From contig NZ_JAGHRC010000004.1 of the NCBI RefSeq assembly GCF_017743975.1, forward strand, positions 310,001 to 374,000: DNA of 64,000 nt. Direction: 5' to 3'. The first letter of the stretch is position 1, and each line of letters begins with the position of its first letter. This DNA is from Ruegeria sp. R14_0 (GTDB lineage: Bacteria; Pseudomonadota; Alphaproteobacteria; Rhodobacterales; Rhodobacteraceae). Shown here piece by piece: positions 19,074 to 27,152 of this stretch. A program made the translations under genes and the position numbers. Under the pieces are notes generated by a model. That model did not search any database. It had not been told where the DNA came from and saw only the letters and a program-made list of their open reading frames with translations.

Positions 19074-20456
19074 ATGCTGACCAAATCCTTTACCCGCCGT
19101 CAGTTCCTGGCCTCGACCGGTGTGGCCGCGACCGGTGCAATGATGGGGGCCGCCCTGCCCGGTCTGGCGCAGGCCGGAACCGGCATGATCAAGCCCGCCC
19201 GCAAGGCGCTTGTCTTTGTGATGCTGGACGGTGGCAATGACAGCTTCAACATGCTGGTGCCAAGCGACAAGATCGCCCACGGTCAATATGCCGAAACCCG
19301 CGCCAACCTAGCCCTGTCGCGGGGCGAGCTTCTGGATCTGGACACGCCCAAAGACCGGCTGGGCCGCAGCTTTGGACTGCATCCGTCGATGCCCGAGGTG
19401 GCCGAACTGTTTAATCAGAAACGCCTGTCCTTTGTCTCGAATGTCGGCCCACTGGTCGAACGCGTGCGCAAGGAGCAGTTCTATGACGGCTCAGCCGCGC
19501 TGCCCCTGGGCTTGCTAAGCCACGCTGACCAGTTCAAGCACTGGCAAACCTCGCGTCCCGATCTGCGGGTCAATGACGGCTGGTTCGGCTTCTTTGCTGA
19601 CGATCTGCAGCCGTCGAAATCGGCCCACGAGGTCGGGATGAACATCTCCCTTGCCGGAAACAATATCGCTCAGAACGGCAAGATCGACCTGCCCTATGCG
19701 ATCACAGGCAAGGGTAGCGTCGGACTCTATTTGAAAGAGGAAAGAAGCCAGCTGAACGATCTGCTGCTGGACAGTTTCAACCGGATGATGAACGCCGATC
19801 AGGGCGGCGATCCTTTCCGCGAGACCTATCTGAACCTGACCCGCGATGCCCAGGCCAAGCATGAGACGTTCAAATCGGCAACCCGAGGTATCAAGATACC
19901 GCGGTCCTTCCCGTCCTCGGATCTGGCGCAGCAATTGCGTATGGTTGCCAAGACGATTGCCGCCTCGGACCGGCTGGGTCACGAACAGCAGACCTTCTTT
20001 GTGCGCTATATCGGCTGGGACCATCATGATGAACTGCTCGCCAACCATGGCCGCATGCTGCGCGTACTGTCCGAGGCTTTGGGCGCGTTTCAGGCCACGC
20101 TGGATGACATGGGGTTGGCGGACCGCGTCGTGACCTTCACCGGTTCAGATTTCGGCCGCACACTGACCTCGAACGGCAACGGCACGGATCATGGCTGGGG
20201 TGGAAATACGCTGGTCATGGGCAACTCGGTCAAAGGCGGGCAGATTTTGGGGGATTATCCCGAACTGGGTCTGGCCAGCGACAACGCGCTGGATGTAGGG
20301 GATGGGGTGCTGATCCCAACAACCTCGACCGATCAGCTTTACGCGGATCTGTCCCTTTGGTTCGGCGTTCAGCCTTCGGCCCTGAACACCCTGTTCCCGA
20401 ATCTTGAACGGTTCGCGGATGTGGCGGGCGGCGAAAGGCTTGGCCTGTTCACCTGA
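19074..20456 (+). CDS. DUF1501 domain-containing, Tat-exported protein
   Basis: 460 residues. Twin-arginine signal TRRQFLAST (R8-R9) with a cleavage region near LAQAG, then the DUF1501 start KALVFVMLDGGNDSFNMLVPSD. Near the C-terminal third FTGSDFGRT and DHGWGGNTLVMG correspond to the metal-binding-like motifs of the alkaline phosphatase/sulfatase superfamily to which DUF1501 is distantly related. Tat export implies folding, perhaps with a cofactor, before translocation. It is tightly linked (four bases) to the DUF1800 gene. Substrate unknown. Confidence 0.88.
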   Translation: MLTKSFTRRQFLASTGVAATGAMMGAALPGLAQAGTGMIKPARKALVFVMLDGGNDSFNMLVPSDKIAHGQYAETRANLALSRGELLDLDTPKDRLGRSFGLHPSMPEVAELFNQKRLSFVSNVGPLVERVRKEQFYDGSAALPLGLLSHADQFKHWQTSRPDLRVNDGWFGFFADDLQPSKSAHEVGMNISLAGNNIAQNGKIDLPYAITGKGSVGLYLKEERSQLNDLLLDSFNRMMNADQGGDPFRETYLNLTRDAQAKHETFKSATRGIKIPRSFPSSDLAQQLRMVAKTIAASDRLGHEQQTFFVRYIGWDHHDELLANHGRMLRVLSEALGAFQATLDDMGLADRVVTFTGSDFGRTLTSNGNGTDHGWGGNTLVMGNSVKGGQILGDYPELGLASDNALDVGDGVLIPTTSTDQLYADLSLWFGVQPSALNTLFPNLERFADVAGGERLGLFT

Positions 20457-20464
20457 ACCCACCA

Positions 20465-20497
20465 CCCCGAGCATCCTGCCCACCGGGGTGCTCGGGG
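20465..20497. terminator. Candidate bidirectional terminator hairpin
   Basis: CCCCGAGCA (20465-20473) pairs perfectly with TGCTCGGGG (20489-20497). It lies between the converging DUF1501 and quinone-oxidoreductase genes, the usual place for a shared terminator, though T runs are weak on both sides. Confidence 0.55.
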
Positions 20498-20534
20498 CCT
20501 AAGTCTAGCGGCCTTGATGCCAGTTTCCGGTCGG

Positions 20535-21530
20535 TCAGTCGAAGCTCAGCACCAGTTTGCCGGTGGTTTCACCCGCTTCCAAACGACGGTGCGCTTCGGC
20601 GGCCTCGGCGATGGGCAGCGTGGTGATGTTAGGGCGCAGAACGCCTTCCTGCAGAAGATCAAACACGGTCGCCATGTCGGCACTGAATTCCTCTGGCCGG
20701 TTGACAAAATAGGTGTAGATATCGCTGGCCCGGACTGCGACGGATTTCTGGAAATGCTTGATCAGATCTTCGGCAAAGCTGCCTGCGGGCGGACCGGCAA
20801 GGAACCCGAACAGAACGGCTGTGCCCAGCGGTGCAAGCGCATCGAGGTCGGACTTGAGCGACTCGCCCGAGATCGGGTTCAGCGTCAGATCCACGCCGCG
20901 CCCGTCGGTGAGTTCCATCACCCGTGCGGTGACATCCTCAGTACGATAGTCGATGACATGGTCCGCGCCCTGATCCTTGGCATACCCGACCTTGTCGGTG
21001 CTGGCCGAGGCGATCACGGTCATGCCCAGATGCTTGGCGATATGCAGGATCATAGTGCCGACACCCCCTGCCGCTGCGTGCACCAGAACGGATTTACCCG
21101 CCGCCGCGCCGCCCAGATTGACCAGCATGTGATAGGCGGTCATCGCGTTGACCGGAACCGAAGCCCCGGTGTCAAAACCGACCGTATCGGCCAGCCGGGT
21201 CACATAAGGTGCCCCGATGACCGAGTGTGTGCCATATCCACCGGCACCAATCGGCCCCATCCAGGCAACCCGATCACCCACGGCAAGACCTTGGACGCCG
21301 TCACCCAGGGCCTCAATAACTCCGGCCCCTTCAACTCCTGGCACATGGGGCAGATCGGGCATCATTCCCTCGGGCATCTCGTCCCGGCGGATGATCGTGT
21401 CGATAAAGTTGACAGCCGCGGCGTGGTTGCGGATCAAAACCTCATTTGCGCCGGGGGTCGGAACCGCAAGTTCAGATTCGCGCAGAACGTCCGGGCCGCC
21501 GGTCTGAGTGATTTCAATAACGAATGACAT
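20535..21530 (-). CDS. Zinc-independent MDR quinone oxidoreductase (Qor-like)
   Basis: 331-residue medium-chain reductase. GroES-like N-terminal half (GANEVLIRNHAAAVNFIDTIIRRD), then a Rossmann half with AAAGGVGTMI binding NADPH near residues 153-162. The catalytic and structural zinc cysteines of alcohol dehydrogenases are missing, as expected for the NADPH:quinone reductase branch. It diverges from a LysR gene 91 bases away, the classic arrangement for a regulated stress oxidoreductase. Cytoplasmic. Confidence 0.88.
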   Translation of the reverse strand: MSFVIEITQTGGPDVLRESELAVPTPGANEVLIRNHAAAVNFIDTIIRRDEMPEGMMPDLPHVPGVEGAGVIEALGDGVQGLAVGDRVAWMGPIGAGGYGTHSVIGAPYVTRLADTVGFDTGASVPVNAMTAYHMLVNLGGAAAGKSVLVHAAAGGVGTMILHIAKHLGMTVIASASTDKVGYAKDQGADHVIDYRTEDVTARVMELTDGRGVDLTLNPISGESLKSDLDALAPLGTAVLFGFLAGPPAGSFAEDLIKHFQKSVAVRASDIYTYFVNRPEEFSADMATVFDLLQEGVLRPNITTLPIAEAAEAHRRLEAGETTGKLVLSFD

Positions 21531-21579
21531 GATGTGTCTCCTTCTGTTGAGCAGAAGGTAGAACTCTGATCATTTGAAG

Positions 21580-21606
21580 ATAATAGTTGATTTCGAAAGA
21601 TATTAT
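21580..21606. promoter_or_regulatory. Candidate LysR-binding dyad
   Basis: ATAATA (21580-21585) and TATTAT (21601-21606) form an inverted repeat with a 15-base spacer in the short divergent interval between the quinone oxidoreductase and LysR genes. The position fits autoregulation plus divergent control; sequence support alone is modest. Confidence 0.35.
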
Positions 21607-21621
21607 TCCATTAGTAGAACA

Positions 21622-22458
21622 ATGATCTATAACGACCTCGTCCTGTTTACAGTTGTTGCCAGCCACCTCAGCTTTTCCAAGGCGGCCGAGCGTTTGGGGA
21701 TGCCGCCTAGCAGGGTCAGTCGCCGCGTGGCTGAATTGGAGGACCATCTGGGCACCAAACTGTTTGAAAGAACAACCCGACGGGTTCGCCTGACCGAAGA
21801 AGGACGCCGCCTTTTGGATCGCTGTCAGGACCCGATCGAGGCATTACAGGGCGTGGCCGGATTTTCCGACGACACACGGCATCACATCATTCGGATCACC
21901 GCACCGCCGCTGGCCGCCCGAACGACCATTGGTCCCCGGTTACTGGACTTTGCCCAGCAGAACCCGGATGTGGAGCTGGATCTGACCACAACGAATGTCA
22001 TGATGGATTTCTTTCGCGACAACATTGATCTGGCATTTCGCGTCGGCCCGTTGACGGATTCCAGCCTTGTGGCCAAGCGGCTCTGGTCGATCCCGTACTG
22101 CTTTTGTGCGGGCCAGGGGTTTATCGAAGATCATGAGTTGAAGGGTCCGATTCCGCGCAAGCACTTCTTGGGCCTGCCAGCGCTCTCGGCTGGTCAGCCT
22201 TGGGTTCTTGCAACCGGTGAAACGCTGCAGCCCTCTCATGTCGCACACAGCTTTGCCGATCTGGACGTTGTTGCCCAGGCCGCGCGCCGCAACCTGGGTG
22301 CCGCCATGCTGCCGCAAGATATGGTGGGGGACGGGCTGCAGTCACTGACGGTCGAAGGCACAACCCCGCTGACCCGAGAGATGTTCGCCGTCTATCCCAG
22401 CCGCCGCCTGTTGCCCGCGCGGGTCCGGGCGCTGATTGATTTCATGGCACCTGGATAG
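21622..22458 (+). CDS. LysR-family transcriptional regulator
   Basis: 278 residues from ATG 21622; a longer TTG-initiated reading from 21574 would run through the probable operator. HTH at about residues 2-60 (LVLFTVVASHLSFSKAAERLGMPPSRVSRRVAELEDHLG) of the subgroup that often controls quinone reductases and electrophile responses. The effector domain ends at about residue 275. It diverges from the Qor-like gene, which is its probable target. Confidence 0.85.
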   Translation: MIYNDLVLFTVVASHLSFSKAAERLGMPPSRVSRRVAELEDHLGTKLFERTTRRVRLTEEGRRLLDRCQDPIEALQGVAGFSDDTRHHIIRITAPPLAARTTIGPRLLDFAQQNPDVELDLTTTNVMMDFFRDNIDLAFRVGPLTDSSLVAKRLWSIPYCFCAGQGFIEDHELKGPIPRKHFLGLPALSAGQPWVLATGETLQPSHVAHSFADLDVVAQAARRNLGAAMLPQDMVGDGLQSLTVEGTTPLTREMFAVYPSRRLLPARVRALIDFMAPG

Positions 22459-22460
22459 AC

Positions 22461-23153
22461 CTACCAGTCGATCGCCCGACCATCGCGAAAGAACCCGCCG
22501 GTTGGGCCGGTTGCGGGCAAAGTTGCGGCCCAGACGACGCCTTTGGCTCCGTCAGGCACGGGACGGCCCCCGCCGCCCATATCGGTTGCGACCCAACCGG
22601 GGCACACGGCGTTGACAAGAATGCCATAGGGTTTCAGCTCGGCCGCTGTTTTGATGGTCAACGCGTTCAGAGCCGCTTTGGAGATACCATACCCCGCCGT
22701 GCCTGCAGACATGTCCGACAACGCGCCAGAGCCTGAGGACACATTGACGATCCGCGCATCCTCGCCCCGTCGCAATAACGGAACTGCAGTGATCGTCGTG
22801 TCCCATGGACCAAAGAGGTTGGTATCAAAAGCGCGGCGCACACGGTTCAGATCGGCGCGATGCGCTTGTTGATCGGTGTCATAATCCACGCCTGCATTGT
22901 TCACCAGAATGTCGAGACGTCCATGCACTGCCATGATCTGCGCAAAGGCCTCCGCAACCGATACAGGATCAGAGACATCCAGTTGTAGGGCGTCCGCGCC
23001 ATACCCGATCTCTTGCGCTGCCCTTTTGCCTTTGGCCAGATCGCGCGACCCAACAAGAACTTTCAGCCCATGGTCGCGGGCCAGTTGAAGGGCAACCTCT
23101 TTGCCGATGCCGCGATTGGCGCCAGTTACTAGTGCAATGCGTTGGCTGGTCAT
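22461..23153 (-). CDS. Short-chain dehydrogenase/reductase (SDR)
   Basis: 230 residues. Cofactor motif TGANRGIGKE (10-19), NNAG (85-88), catalytic Tyr155 and Lys159 in YGISK, and the PG...T loop after the active site. Classical SDR, cytoplasmic, probably NADP(H)-dependent. It converges with the LysR gene (two bases apart) and precedes, in its own direction, nothing else. The NTF2-like gene upstream on the same strand is 18 bases away, so they probably share a transcript. Substrate cannot be told. Confidence 0.88.
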   Translation of the reverse strand: MTSQRIALVTGANRGIGKEVALQLARDHGLKVLVGSRDLAKGKRAAQEIGYGADALQLDVSDPVSVAEAFAQIMAVHGRLDILVNNAGVDYDTDQQAHRADLNRVRRAFDTNLFGPWDTTITAVPLLRRGEDARIVNVSSGSGALSDMSAGTAGYGISKAALNALTIKTAAELKPYGILVNAVCPGWVATDMGGGGRPVPDGAKGVVWAATLPATGPTGGFFRDGRAIDW

Positions 23154-23171
23154 CTGGTCACCCTTTCAAGG

Positions 23172-23549
23172 TCAATCGGCGTATTGCAGGGACATTTTGG
23201 TGATCTTGCCGTTGTCATTCCACCAATAATGGTAGTGCGCGACCCAGCTGGCCCAGTTTACCTCGGTCTTGGCATAGCCAGGATCGCTTTCGAGGATTGC
23301 ACGGTGCTTAAAGCTTTGGCCGCCGGGCATGACCTCACGCTCGGCCCAGGCGCGGATTGCGTCCTTGCCCTGAAAGGTTCGGCTGACGTCGATCATTTCT
23401 GCGTCGTCGGTGAAGCACGCCATATAGGCATCGATATTTTTGCCATTGGTCGCAGTCTGGTAGCAACTGATAGCCGCAGGCAAAGCGTCGTCAGCAAAGG
23501 CCGGAGCGGCCATGGCCAGCACTGCAACGGGGATTAACTTGCGCAGCAT
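23172..23549 (-). CDS. Exported SnoaL/NTF2-like protein, copy 1
   Basis: 125 residues with a signal peptide (LIPVAVLAMAAPAFADD). The body has the SnoaL pattern: CYQTATNGKNIDAYMACFTDDAEMIDVSRTFQGKDAIRAWAEREV. This cone-shaped fold binds small hydrophobic molecules or acts as an isomerase/cyclase, but no catalytic residue set can be assigned. It is the middle member of a same-strand series with a second NTF2-like gene and a secreted hydrolase upstream. Confidence 0.75.
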   Translation of the reverse strand: MLRKLIPVAVLAMAAPAFADDALPAAISCYQTATNGKNIDAYMACFTDDAEMIDVSRTFQGKDAIRAWAEREVMPGGQSFKHRAILESDPGYAKTEVNWASWVAHYHYWWNDNGKITKMSLQYAD

Positions 23550-23574
23550 GGGGTAATCCGTTCAGGTTTCGGGT

Positions 23575-24084
23575 TCAGTTGGCTTCGGTCGCGCGCTCAC
23601 CAGCAAGAGCGACAAGGCCCCGGTCACCGGTTTCCCACAGCGCGGTCATCGTCATCGAGCTAACAACCCAGCGGTCATCCGATTTTTCAAGCGCATAGTC
23701 ATAACGGCCACCCAGGACCCACAGATCGTCATCCAGACGATGTGTTGCGGTGAAATCGGCTTGTGCCGTTGCCTTATCGTCGGACAGCGCGGTAATCGTG
23801 TGGTTTGTCACCATGTGATGTGTGCTGTCGAAGCCGGGCAGAAAGGCGGACCAGGCCGCGACAAGCGCATCAGCGGGTTGTGTGGCTGGTTCACCGCCCC
23901 AAAGGCTGGTGTAGTCGATGGTGACAGTGTCGGCAAAAGCACCGCGCACCCGGTCCCAGTCATGGCGGTCGGCACCGGCGGCGATATCGGTGATCGCTGT
24001 GGAAATCGCGACGTGTTGTTCCGCAAAGGCCGCACCGCTGATCAGTGTTGCGGCGGCGATGGTGGTTGTGAGTTTCTTGCACAT
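23575..24084 (-). CDS. Exported SnoaL/NTF2-like protein, copy 2
   Basis: 169 residues from ATG 24084, chosen because it starts directly with a signal peptide (TTTIAAATLISGAAFAE) and follows a GGAG ribosome-binding site; the frame extends farther upstream but without signal features. Mature part: AISTAITDIAAGADRHDWDRVRGAFADTVTIDYTSLWGG, a SnoaL_4-like start. It belongs to the same secreted series as its neighbours and is distinct from copy 1 in sequence. Confidence 0.75.
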   Translation of the reverse strand: MCKKLTTTIAAATLISGAAFAEQHVAISTAITDIAAGADRHDWDRVRGAFADTVTIDYTSLWGGEPATQPADALVAAWSAFLPGFDSTHHMVTNHTITALSDDKATAQADFTATHRLDDDLWVLGGRYDYALEKSDDRWVVSSMTMTALWETGDRGLVALAGERATEAN

Positions 24085-24148
24085 CTGGTTGCTCCGAGGG
24101 GATGGAGGGAAAGGCGCCGAAGGATACTCCGGCGCCTGCAAGGGGGGC

Positions 24149-25102
24149 TTAGTTTTCCAAACCGGCGCGGAAGTGATCGGCAACCGTGTCAGCCGCGCGG
24201 GTCACGTCCTCGGGGTTGTCGTAAAAGTCGAATTGCGTCACGTCTTCAAGCCATTGCGCGGTAGCGTCACCCGCAAAACCGGCAAGGAAGGTCTGAACGC
24301 CCTGGGGGATCGCTGCACTTTCCGAATGAACGATGGCCAGAGGCTTGTCCAAGCGCTGCGGGTTGTCAGCAGGGTGATAGGTCAGCCAGCCTTCCCAGCC
24401 CGCATTGTTCCACTTGTCGTCATATTCCGGGATCGCGCCCCTGTCGGCCTCGTAATAGTAACCACCGATCGGCATCAGCACGCCTTCGGCTCCTTCAGGG
24501 CCTGCGGCGGGAATGATCTGGCCGCCTGCAGCTTCGGCTGCGTGGGACACCTCGATCAGACCGGCGACGCCTTCCTTACCGCCATAGACGGCTTCGACGA
24601 TGTTTTCATTCTGTAGCCAGGGGGCGACCAGTCCGACGCGCTCAACCAGCGGGTTACCAGACACCGCGTCGACCATGTAACCGGCCGAGGCGCAGATCCC
24701 CAGACCATTGATATGATTGGCGTCCACTTCGGGAAGGGTCGAAACGAACTGGATTGCAGCTTTGATGTCCGAGGTTTTGGCCTCGGGGCTTTCGACAAAG
24801 CGCACGTTGTTCGGAAGGTCCCCCGATTTGCCCCAGCCGCGGAAATCGAAGGTAAAGGCCGCAAAGCCCCGCTCGGCCATTTCACGCGCGTAATTGGCTG
24901 GCATTTGTTCCTGCACAGATGTCCAGGCACCGGTGACGACAACGACAGGCAGGGGTTCGTCGCTGCGTTCTTCCGGCAGGTACAGCGTGCCGGACAGGGT
25001 CGCGCCCTCATTCTCGAAGGTCACGGTGCGAGTTTCGACTTGTGCGATGGCTGCGGTCGACGCCAGCAGCGTGGCGGCAGTGGTGAGCGCAAGGGTTTTC
25101 AT
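24149..25102 (-). CDS. Exported alpha/beta hydrolase, dienelactone-hydrolase-like (Cys nucleophile)
   Basis: 317 residues, signal peptide ending TAAIAQV. The alpha/beta fold shows an oxyanion strand VVVTGAW, FRGWGKSG, and a nucleophile elbow GICAS with Cys137 where serine hydrolases have Ser, as in dienelactone hydrolases. A later His in the C-terminal part (LAIVHSES, or DHFR near the end) would complete the triad. It heads the secreted NTF2-like series. Periplasmic location is inferred from the signal. Confidence 0.8.
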   Translation of the reverse strand: MKTLALTTAATLLASTAAIAQVETRTVTFENEGATLSGTLYLPEERSDEPLPVVVVTGAWTSVQEQMPANYAREMAERGFAAFTFDFRGWGKSGDLPNNVRFVESPEAKTSDIKAAIQFVSTLPEVDANHINGLGICASAGYMVDAVSGNPLVERVGLVAPWLQNENIVEAVYGGKEGVAGLIEVSHAAEAAGGQIIPAAGPEGAEGVLMPIGGYYYEADRGAIPEYDDKWNNAGWEGWLTYHPADNPQRLDKPLAIVHSESAAIPQGVQTFLAGFAGDATAQWLEDVTQFDFYDNPEDVTRAADTVADHFRAGLEN

Positions 25103-25259
25103 GATAGCATCTCCGTTGGTCTGACTGGCTGGGCAATTGCCCGATGACCAAAGAGATACGACGCGCCGATCCGGTATTATTGCACCGGACTGCGCGCTTT
25201 TTGAATGATCCTGCTCAGCGCATTGCTCAGTTGGATTCAGCCGCGCGGATCCTTGGTGG

Positions 25260-25892
25260 CTACCTCAGCATTCTTTCGGACACGTCCTCAAGCAGGCTGT
25301 GAAGCTCGAATTCCTTGCCTTTGTCGGCAAGACCGTGATCGCGCAGGATGAAGGACAGGCCGTGCACAAAGCTCCACATCAAAAAGCTTCGCTTGCGAAC
25401 ATCTTCGGTGACCTCCGATTCTCCCATACATTTCGCGACCTCTGACAGCAGAATGCCAAAGCTTTGCTGCCCGCCTTCTTCCAGGCGGGGGTCGGCGATG
25501 CGGTCGGTAAACCCCCCGAACTTGAGCCGAAAGATACCTGGCTCGTTCAAGGCAAAGGCAACGTATTCCATGCCGATTGCGGTGACGCGTTCCGGCGATC
25601 CTTCGGGGATGCCTTCCAGTGCGGCCTGCATGTTTCCCCGCAGCCTTACCATCCCTTCCAGAACGGCGGCTGACAGCATTTCTGTTTTGTCTTTGAAGTG
25701 TTTATACGGGGCCGCAGTAGACACCCCTGCCCTGCGGCAGGCCTCGGAAACCGAAAAACTGTCCGGGCCCTTTTCCTCGACCAGTTGTCGCGTTGCTTCG
25801 ATGAGTGCTGCCCGAAGGTCGCCGTGGTGGTACGCTTTTTTGCCCGCGGGCGTCTGGCCAGTATTTTCTTCAATTTTTTTTGTGCTCGTCAT
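25260..25892 (-). CDS. TetR-family regulator of the adjacent RND efflux operon
   Basis: 210 residues from ATG 25892; a longer reading to 25946 would start within the palindromic operator and is rejected. HTH: YHHGDLRAALIEATRQLVEEKGPDSFSVSEACRRAGVSTAAPYKHF, followed by a WHG-type C-terminal domain. It diverges from the RND adaptor gene, with the perfect palindrome at 25939-25954 between them. Standard expectation: it represses the pump and itself until a toxic ligand binds. Confidence 0.88.
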   Translation of the reverse strand: MTSTKKIEENTGQTPAGKKAYHHGDLRAALIEATRQLVEEKGPDSFSVSEACRRAGVSTAAPYKHFKDKTEMLSAAVLEGMVRLRGNMQAALEGIPEGSPERVTAIGMEYVAFALNEPGIFRLKFGGFTDRIADPRLEEGGQQSFGILLSEVAKCMGESEVTEDVRKRSFLMWSFVHGLSFILRDHGLADKGKEFELHSLLEDVSERMLR

Positions 25893-25938
25893 GATCCAAC
25901 ATGTGGCAGATCGCGTATCCCTTGTCAAAGTGAGAAGT

Positions 25939-25963
25939 TCTAACATATGTTAGAGATGCTAAC
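25939..25963. promoter_or_regulatory. Perfect 16-bp palindromic operator between TetR and RND genes
   Basis: TCTAACATATGTTAGA (25939-25954) is a perfect palindrome, followed by an extra half-site CTAAC (25959-25963). It lies between the divergent TetR and RND adaptor starts, 25 bases before the adaptor ATG, so bound repressor would block both transcripts. Confidence 0.75.
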
Positions 25964-25979
25964 TTGATGAGGTCCCAAA

Positions 25980-27140
25980 ATGCAGAACCCTGCGCCATCC
26001 CCTACTGAGACCACTCAGCCCAGCCTGATTTTACGCCTGTTGCGCGGCACCGTTCGGCTTGGCGTTACCGTCAGTTTCATCGCGGTTGCAGCTGCCGCCG
26101 TATATTTCGGCGCGTCAGAGTTGACACGCAGGGCAGAGGCTGTTCCGCCGCCGGATGCCGCCGCAGTGACCCCGGTTTCGGTGACGCCGATCACCTCCGA
26201 AAGCGAATACATCGTGGACCGCGTGTTTATCGGGCAGGTCGAACCGCAGCGCTCGGCCAATGTATCGTTCGAGCTGAATGGGCAGCTGGACCAGATCCTG
26301 GTCGACGAAGGGGATGAGGTCGCAAAGGGTCAGCTTTTGGCGACGCTGGACACCGCCTTGCTTGAGGTTGAGCGTGACCGGCTGACTGCCTCGCGCGATG
26401 CCATCGCGGCGCAGCTGTCCTTTGCCCGCAAAACAGTCGAGCGGAATGCCAAGCTGATCGAGCAGGGCTTTACCAGCCAGGCCCGTCTGGACGAGGCAGT
26501 GGCGCAGCAGGATGAGCTGCTGTCCCGGATTAGCGAGTTGGACGCCGGGCTGCGCGACGTGTCGGTTCGGATCGAAAAGTCCAGCATCGAGGCACCCTTT
26601 GCGGGCCAGATCACCGCCCGCCACGTGGACGGGGGCGAGACATTGCGTGCGGGAGAGTTGGTGTTGGGTATGGTCGAGGTTGTCTCGCCACAAGTACGGA
26701 TCGGAATTCCTCTGGACGTCGATCCAATGCTGCTGACGGATGTTGAGATCGAAGTCGCGGGTCAGAGCTACCGCGCCGATCTTGCGACGCTGCGACCGGA
26801 TGTGGACCCCGTGACTCGCACCCGAACCGCGCTGTTCAACCTGCAGGACGGGCCGGACGTCACATTTGGCCAAACTGCCCGTGTACACGTGCTTGATCCG
26901 GTGCAAAGCGCCGGGACATGGGTGCCTACTACCGCATTGAAAGAAGGGACGCGCGGGCAGTGGACCATGTTGGTTGCCGATGCGCAGAAAACGGTGCGTC
27001 TGGCGGTCGTCGAAGTGCTGCACGCCGAGAATGACCGGGTCTTCGTGCGTGGGGCCTTTCCTGACGGCACCGTTTTGATCAACCAGGGGCCGCAGCGTGT
27101 CACCGTTGGACAGCGCGTCGCCTTCGGCACAGCTGAGTAA
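25980..27140 (+). CDS. RND efflux periplasmic adaptor (membrane-fusion protein)
   Basis: 386 residues. N-terminal membrane anchor near 23-43 (LGVTVSFIAVAAAAVYFGA), then the barrel/lipoyl halves around SANVSFELNGQLDQILVDEGDEVAKGQLLATLD, an alpha-helical hairpin (about 115-190) and the second lipoyl half with SIEAPFAGQITARHVDGGE. It links the inner-membrane pump to an outer-membrane channel that is not encoded here. Twelve bases separate it from the pump gene. Confidence 0.92.
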   Translation: MQNPAPSPTETTQPSLILRLLRGTVRLGVTVSFIAVAAAAVYFGASELTRRAEAVPPPDAAAVTPVSVTPITSESEYIVDRVFIGQVEPQRSANVSFELNGQLDQILVDEGDEVAKGQLLATLDTALLEVERDRLTASRDAIAAQLSFARKTVERNAKLIEQGFTSQARLDEAVAQQDELLSRISELDAGLRDVSVRIEKSSIEAPFAGQITARHVDGGETLRAGELVLGMVEVVSPQVRIGIPLDVDPMLLTDVEIEVAGQSYRADLATLRPDVDPVTRTRTALFNLQDGPDVTFGQTARVHVLDPVQSAGTWVPTTALKEGTRGQWTMLVADAQKTVRLAVVEVLHAENDRVFVRGAFPDGTVLINQGPQRVTVGQRVAFGTAE

Positions 27141-27152
27141 CGGAGCTGACCC

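Noticed and set aside
20514..21527. 337-codon plus-strand frame opposite the quinone oxidoreductase
   Set aside because: Antisense shadow; the MDR protein has complete family motifs.
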